The position numbers and the translations under genes were made by a program. Positions 60,088-64,000 of a stretch of 64,000 nt of DNA are shown one piece after another. Each line of letters opens with the position of its first letter. The first letter of the stretch is position 1. Origin of the DNA: Rhynchopus euleeides (Eukaryota; Euglenozoa; Diplonemea; Diplonemida; Diplonemidae); NCBI GenBank assembly GCA_963210315.1, contig OY723270.1, forward strand, positions 1,984,001 to 2,048,000, given 5' to 3'. The notes under the pieces were generated by a model. The model saw nothing but the letters and a program-made list of their open reading frames with translations, did not search any database and had not been told where the DNA came from.

Positions 60088-60094
60088 ATATATA
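60088..60094 (+). promoter_or_regulatory. Possible TATA-like box
   Basis: ATATATA lies about 200 bp upstream of the Cys-rich protein start in otherwise GC-rich DNA. Position and sequence fit a TATA element with a long leader, but there is no further support. Confidence 0.25.
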
Positions 60095-60291
60095 GTGCAG
60101 TGTTCGAAGACGGCATTCCGAGTGGCTCCACGTAGCGTTCGTACTGCAGGATGTTGCCAACATCATCCCTGTGCCTTCGCCCTCCCCTTCTCGCCACATT
60201 TCCACCAGCAGCACGCCACCGCCCCACCTGCCCTCCTGCAACAGGCGACAGCATTGCATTCTTCCCACACGCACCCACACCCAGCAACACC

Positions 60292-60744
60292 ATGATGCGC
60301 TTTGCCCTGTGTGCTGCCGTTGCGGCTGCCGCTCTGTTTGCGGCTGACGCGTTTGGCGTGTCTGCGAACAACTGCCCAGGTGCTGGTGGGACTGCGGGTG
60401 TGAACTGCTCCGCCGACCTGGGGCTGGAGTGCTGCGGGTCGGGCACGATGGTGCCGTCGTGCGTCAACAAGACAAGCGGGAACCAGTGCTGCCGCCACTA
60501 CCTGGCGTCTGGGCAGTGCAACGCCACCAGCACGTGCTGCGGCGGCTGGGGCCCGGGTGCCTCTTCCTACACGTTCTGCTGCGGCGAGGGGTCGAAGTGC
60601 TGCAGCGACGGGTCGACGAGCTCTGCCCTGTGCTGCCCGGAGGAGTCGGACTGCTGCCCCGGGACTGCCTTCGGCGGGGCGTGGTGCTGTGCAAAGGGGA
60701 CGAAGTGCAACGCGACGCAGCGCGGCCAGTGCGACCCCAAGTGA
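60292..60744 (+). CDS. Small secreted Cys-rich (granulin-like) protein, 150 aa
   Basis: Two adjacent ATGs (60292 and 60295) begin MMRFALCAAVAAAALFAADA, a clear signal peptide. The frame extends upstream to 60151, but that leader is Pro/Ala-rich and would bury the signal, so 60292 is preferred. The mature part has about 25 Cys in CC pairs: LECCGSG, NQCCRHY, TCCGGWGP, FCCGEGSKCCSDG, ALCCPEESDCCPG and WCCAKGTKC. This spacing resembles granulin/epithelin or other disulfide-stacked modules. Potential N-glycosylation sites are present (NCS, NKT, NAT). Probably an extracellular or vacuolar protein; no enzymatic motif. It is the only short secreted protein in the window. Confidence 0.8.
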   Translation: MMRFALCAAVAAAALFAADAFGVSANNCPGAGGTAGVNCSADLGLECCGSGTMVPSCVNKTSGNQCCRHYLASGQCNATSTCCGGWGPGASSYTFCCGEGSKCCSDGSTSSALCCPEESDCCPGTAFGGAWCCAKGTKCNATQRGQCDPK

Positions 60745-61649
60745 GGCCCTGTGGCCCACACACGCGCGAGTGCAGTGCGGGCTGACCTCTCTTCATGTGG
60801 CCTGCACTGCCTCCACACATGCTTTGTCCCAACACACCCGCCCCTCTCGCATCCTCGTGGGTGTGAAGATATGCCCCATCTGTTCCTGTTGGTGCAGTTC
60901 GTTGATTTTGCTTCCCTCTCTTGTGCCGCACCTGTTCCTGGTTTGTTTACTGATTTCTTTTCACATTCGCAACGTATACGCGGCACAACGAAAGACAACA
61001 GCGGGCAAGGAGAAGAACCCGTGAATCCCGCAATCCTTTTCACAGTTGGGATCGGTTCTTTCGTCACTGCAGCCCCTCTTCGGGTGTGTGATGATCATCA
61101 GCACGTGACCGCCTCACGACAAACATAAACACGTGGGCACAACACGAGCGGCGCTTCTTGTCCGTGCATCTTTTTCTCGTGGGGTCTTCGCTCAGAACTG
61201 CAGAGTAGCGGCTCTCAAAAGCAGGCAAACTGACACAGTTTGACAGAGCAAAGGCCCCCAATCTGATTTCTTTTGCCCTGAAGACTAGTCCGAACCCACC
61301 AGAACATCGCATGCACACAGGCGCGGCACAGCAGCACCAGCAAGGGAGAACTCTGTTGCGTCTTGTGCTCGCCACACCGCACTGCATTCCCACACAGCAA
61401 ACCACGCCCTGACAAGCTGCGCCTGTGTAGTGCAAATCTGTGCCGACAAGCCACACGCGTGTGTGCAGAACATAGTCTGCCCAAACAAAACAGCCGAAGA
61501 AGAAACAGTAAGCGACCTGCAGCACTCCCCCCGTTACCCTCCCCCCCCTCTTTGTGCAGCACTTGCAGGTCCTTGGGAAGCAGGTCAAGAGGCGAGCATC
61601 TGCGTGGCACACACCCACACCAAAGCCACATGCAGGTGTGTCTGCAACA
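60745..61649. other. Intergenic, leader of the last gene at its right end
   Basis: No coding-like frame. The last 90 bp, including GCACTTGCAGGTCC and CATGCAGGTGTGTCTGCAAC, resemble the acceptor/leader block before 50598, consistent with the homology of the genes that follow. Confidence 0.5.
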
Positions 61650-64000
61650 ATGCGTGCCGCGGTGCTTGCCGCTCTGGCGGTGTACACACACCAGACGTCC
61701 TCTCTGACACCAGCACCGGCGACGTGGAGCCCTGACCGCACCCACGAGCCTGCCCCTCTGAAGGTGCGGCACATGCAGAAGGTCCTCGGTTCGCACAGCG
61801 TGCGGGCCTGGGGTCCTCCGGAAGAGTGGGTCATACCCTGTCTCCCCGGGGATGTAAGTCTGCATTTGGGAGGGTGTCCGGTTCTCCGGATTTTCCTGAT
61901 TTTTCCCGATTTTCCGAAAATTTTGCCACTGGTTGACACAAGGGCAAATTTCGAGCAAAATCCGAAAATCAGGAAAAATCGGGAAAAATCAGGAAATCCA
62001 GGGGGGGCCACCGGAGACCCTCCCCGAAAAAATCCGATTTTTTTGGGTCGAAAAAAAAATTTTTTTTCCGACCCGAAAATCTGTATCTGCGGACTGCCAC
62101 ACTCTGAAAAACCGAAAAATTTCCGAAAAAAATCGAAAATTTTGGCCTTTCCTGGCCTGTGTGGTCCCAAAGGGCCCAGGTTGCCCGGTTTTTCTCCCAA
62201 AAACACCCCAAAAATTTTTCCGCCGTTTCACCCCCCCAGAATCTAGGAGGGTGTCCGGTACTCCGGATTTTCCTGATTTTTCCCGATTTTCCGAAAGTTT
62301 TGCCACTGGTTGACACAAGGGCAAATTTCGAGCAAAATCCGAAAATCAGGAAAAATCGGGAAAAAACAGGAAATCCAGGGGGGGCCACCGGAGACCCTCC
62401 CCGAAAAAATCCGATTTTTTTGGGTCGAAAAAAAATTTTTTTTTCCGACCCGAAAATCTGTATCTGCGGACTGCCACACTCTGAAAAACCGAAAAATTTC
62501 CGAAAAAAATCGAAAATTTTGGCCTTTCCTGGCCTATGTGGTCCCAAAGGGCCCAGGTTGCCCGGTTTTTCACCCAAAAACACCCCAAAAATTTTTCAAA
62601 GGACGTCGGTGAAGCCGAGCCCTTTGTACAACCGTTTCACTCTGACTTCTGTCTGTCTGTACTGTGTGCCATCAGTGTGTCCCCGTTACAGTGATTCCGC
62701 TCCATCCCATTGAGTGTCTCTCAGTTCTGCTCGTTCTGACAGTGGAGGTGGTCTCCTGCGACTGCGTCCGGTTCTTGGCTGCCCCGTGTCTGCAGTTCCA
62801 CTTGTGTCATGGACTCGTTGTGGTTACTGGTGCTCTGCAACATTTTCGCTGCTGCTCGTTAGTTCCGTCCCGTTTCATTCCCAGCTGCTCAGGGAGAGCT
62901 GCCCTGTGTTTGCCGGAAAGGGCGCTGCTGATCCTTGTTCCTCATCGCGTTGTGACTCCCATTCAGCCTGGCGGGGCAGTCTTCAGCGTTCAAACTACCT
63001 GATAGTTCCCGAAGTTCGCGGATTCCGCCGCTCATCTTGCACCATATGGGCACCAAGCCGGCAACGATAGCCTGTGGCGTTGAGGCGCCATCGGCTGTCT
63101 CCCGGAGCATTTCCAACCTCACATCCGTGAGGCCGGCTACCACCCAGGTTTGTGGGTTCCATAAAGAACTCAGGCGGGTGCCGCTCTCGTACCCCCGGAT
63201 GCCTCTCCCGCCGCGAACGAGGGAGGCCGCCACGCATGAGGAGCTTCTCTTCGCCACCTCCCGCTGCTCGTCAGTCAGGGAGCTACACCCCGTTTTTTCG
63301 GTTGAAGTTTTTTCTGATCAGAGTTGCACCCACCGTTTCTCTCCGTCCAGCCCGAGAATGTCGAACCCTGAAAAATCGACAACACCCCACATCCTGCACC
63401 TGAGACGCGGCTTCCTTATCTGAGGGGCCGCGTCCAAATACACGGACTTTGCTAAACTGGACCCAACTCCCCACACCCTTTTTTTCGCCATTTTTTCAAA
63501 AAATCCCCCAAATTTTTCCAAATTTTTCAAAAATTTCCTAAATTTAGGACACCCTCCTTGGATGTTCTTCTGCACTTCAGAACACGCAACATTTCGGCGG
63601 TGGTGGCGACGTTGGACGGGCTTCCGTTGCGGATGGGGGAGCGCAGCCTGCCCTGCCCACCCTCGAGGTATATCCGGGTGCTCTTCTCTGCAGACAGAGG
63701 GAACAGCTATATACTCGTTTGGGTATCAGCCGGCCTGTTCCCCGAACCCCAATTTTCGACCCACAAGGGCCTCTCTCCCGAAGCGGAAGCCTGTGTCGGT
63801 GTGGTGTTAAGCGTCGCTGTGTGCTTTGCTTATTGGATGTGCCGCAACCGCTGCTTGCCTGACATGGTGCCGCCGCGTGCCACTGCCAGCCACACTGACC
63901 TGCAGGCTCCTGTGGTGCAGCAGCCTGGCCCCCCGACTGCTCAGGCACAGGATCGAGAGATGCAGGCGGAGCTCCTGCCTCAGGACAGCAGCGGATCAGC
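61650..64000 (+). CDS. Shorter relative of the TPQEW membrane protein, split by a 1.7-kb insert, runs off the window
   Basis: The 5' part (61650-61868) starts MRAAVLAALA, identical to the start of the protein at 50598, then a Thr/Pro-rich stretch, then GPPEEWVIPCLPGD, the module's opening motif. The 3' part (about 63558 to the window end, same frame) continues the module: LDVLLHFRTRNISAVVATLD, then LPCPPSRYIRVLF and GNSYILVWVSA, followed by a membrane helix (CVGVVLSVAVCFAYW), a Cys-containing stop-transfer and an acidic Gln/Pro-rich tail. Together they describe one module plus one helix instead of seven modules. Between them lie 1.69 kb that may be an intron or an insertion (separate entry). 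A GTAAGT at 61854 would be a strong donor, but no acceptor in the matching phase was found for it. Coding status is plausible but unproven; it could be a pseudogene. Confidence 0.55.
61869..62600. repeat. Two ~377-bp tandem direct repeats
   Basis: Copy 1 starts GGAGGGTGTCCGGTTCTCCG and copy 2 GGAGGGTGTCCGGTACTCCG, offset 377 bp. Differences over the copies are few (for example near 62217 and 62575), so the duplication is recent. Each copy contains internal inverted segments (AATTTTCCGA / TCGGAAAATT types) that would fold strongly as RNA. Confidence 0.85.
61869..63557. mobile_element. Insert with inverted ends GGAGGGTGTCC...GGACACCCTCC
   Basis: The left end (61869-61879) and right end (63547-63557) are perfect 11-bp inverted repeats. 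The flanks look like a diverged duplication: GGATGTAAGTCTGCATTT at 61850 against GGATGTTCTTCTGCACTT at 63560, 14 of 18 positions equal. The left part is two tandem ~377-bp copies, the second starting about 62246, rich in CCGAAAAATT and self-complementary stretches (AATCCGATTTTTTTGGG region). The section 62605-63480 is unique and GC-normal, without a recognised protein. It could be a DNA transposon relic, an introner-type element providing GT and AG at its ends, or a composite. Confidence 0.6.

Overview
This window is nuclear DNA from a eukaryote, most likely a GC-rich, flagellum-bearing protist. The evidence is a set of GT-AG introns of about 80-280 nt with C-rich acceptor tracts, a kinesin motor, long coiled-coil proteins (one ending in a GAS2-like domain), a TFIIF-beta-like factor, WD40/NACHT architecture and secreted proteins with Pro/Thr linkers. 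I cannot name the species. An alveolate-like or other free-living flagellate is a guess from style only.

Layout: 1-4370 holds an 81-bp tandem array running into a tyrosine-recombinase retrotransposon (gag-like, recombinase, RT/RNase H). 4420-7100 holds a decayed hAT-like transposase, a CGATAT-rich block and inverted or direct repeats. 9489-13895 encodes a large secreted mosaic protein with a DOMON domain. 13.9-20.1 kb looks gene-free and carries a Tc1/mariner-type MITE. 20.1-32.9 kb is a run of single genes: an unknown protein, a kinesin-8-like motor, a PDZ/coiled-coil protein, a GAS2-like coiled-coil protein and a low-complexity protein. 35033-40168 is the highlight: one uninterrupted exon for a 1711-aa protein that combines a possible N-myristoylation site, an ankyrin-like region, an ADP-ribosyltransferase domain, a NACHT NTPase, pentapeptide-like repeats and fourteen nearly identical WD40 units. 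41.8-47.2 kb has a TFIIF-beta-like gene with a zinc-ribbon insert and a coiled-coil protein carrying a catalytically degenerate class III cyclase domain. 48.6-58.7 kb has three genes sharing one N-terminal, probably ubiquitin-like, domain (one joined to an ankyrin-like tail, two to WD40 propellers), plus a seven-repeat type I membrane protein. 60-64 kb has a Cys-rich secreted protein and a second, shorter relative of the membrane protein split by a 1.7-kb insert.

Every convincing host gene lies on the plus strand. Intergenic DNA is filled with short mosaic dispersed repeats; the most frequent core is GGAAGCGTCAACGCATCA, and related pieces sit inside introns. Two unrelated genes (50598 and 55745) share about 160-180 bp of sequence just upstream of their starts.

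Functionally, kinesin, GAS2-like, PDZ/coiled-coil and coiled-coil/pseudocyclase proteins point to microtubule or flagellar biology. The secreted and membrane mosaics point to the cell surface. The ART-NACHT-WD40 protein looks like an intracellular recognition and response (NLR/STAND-type) protein.
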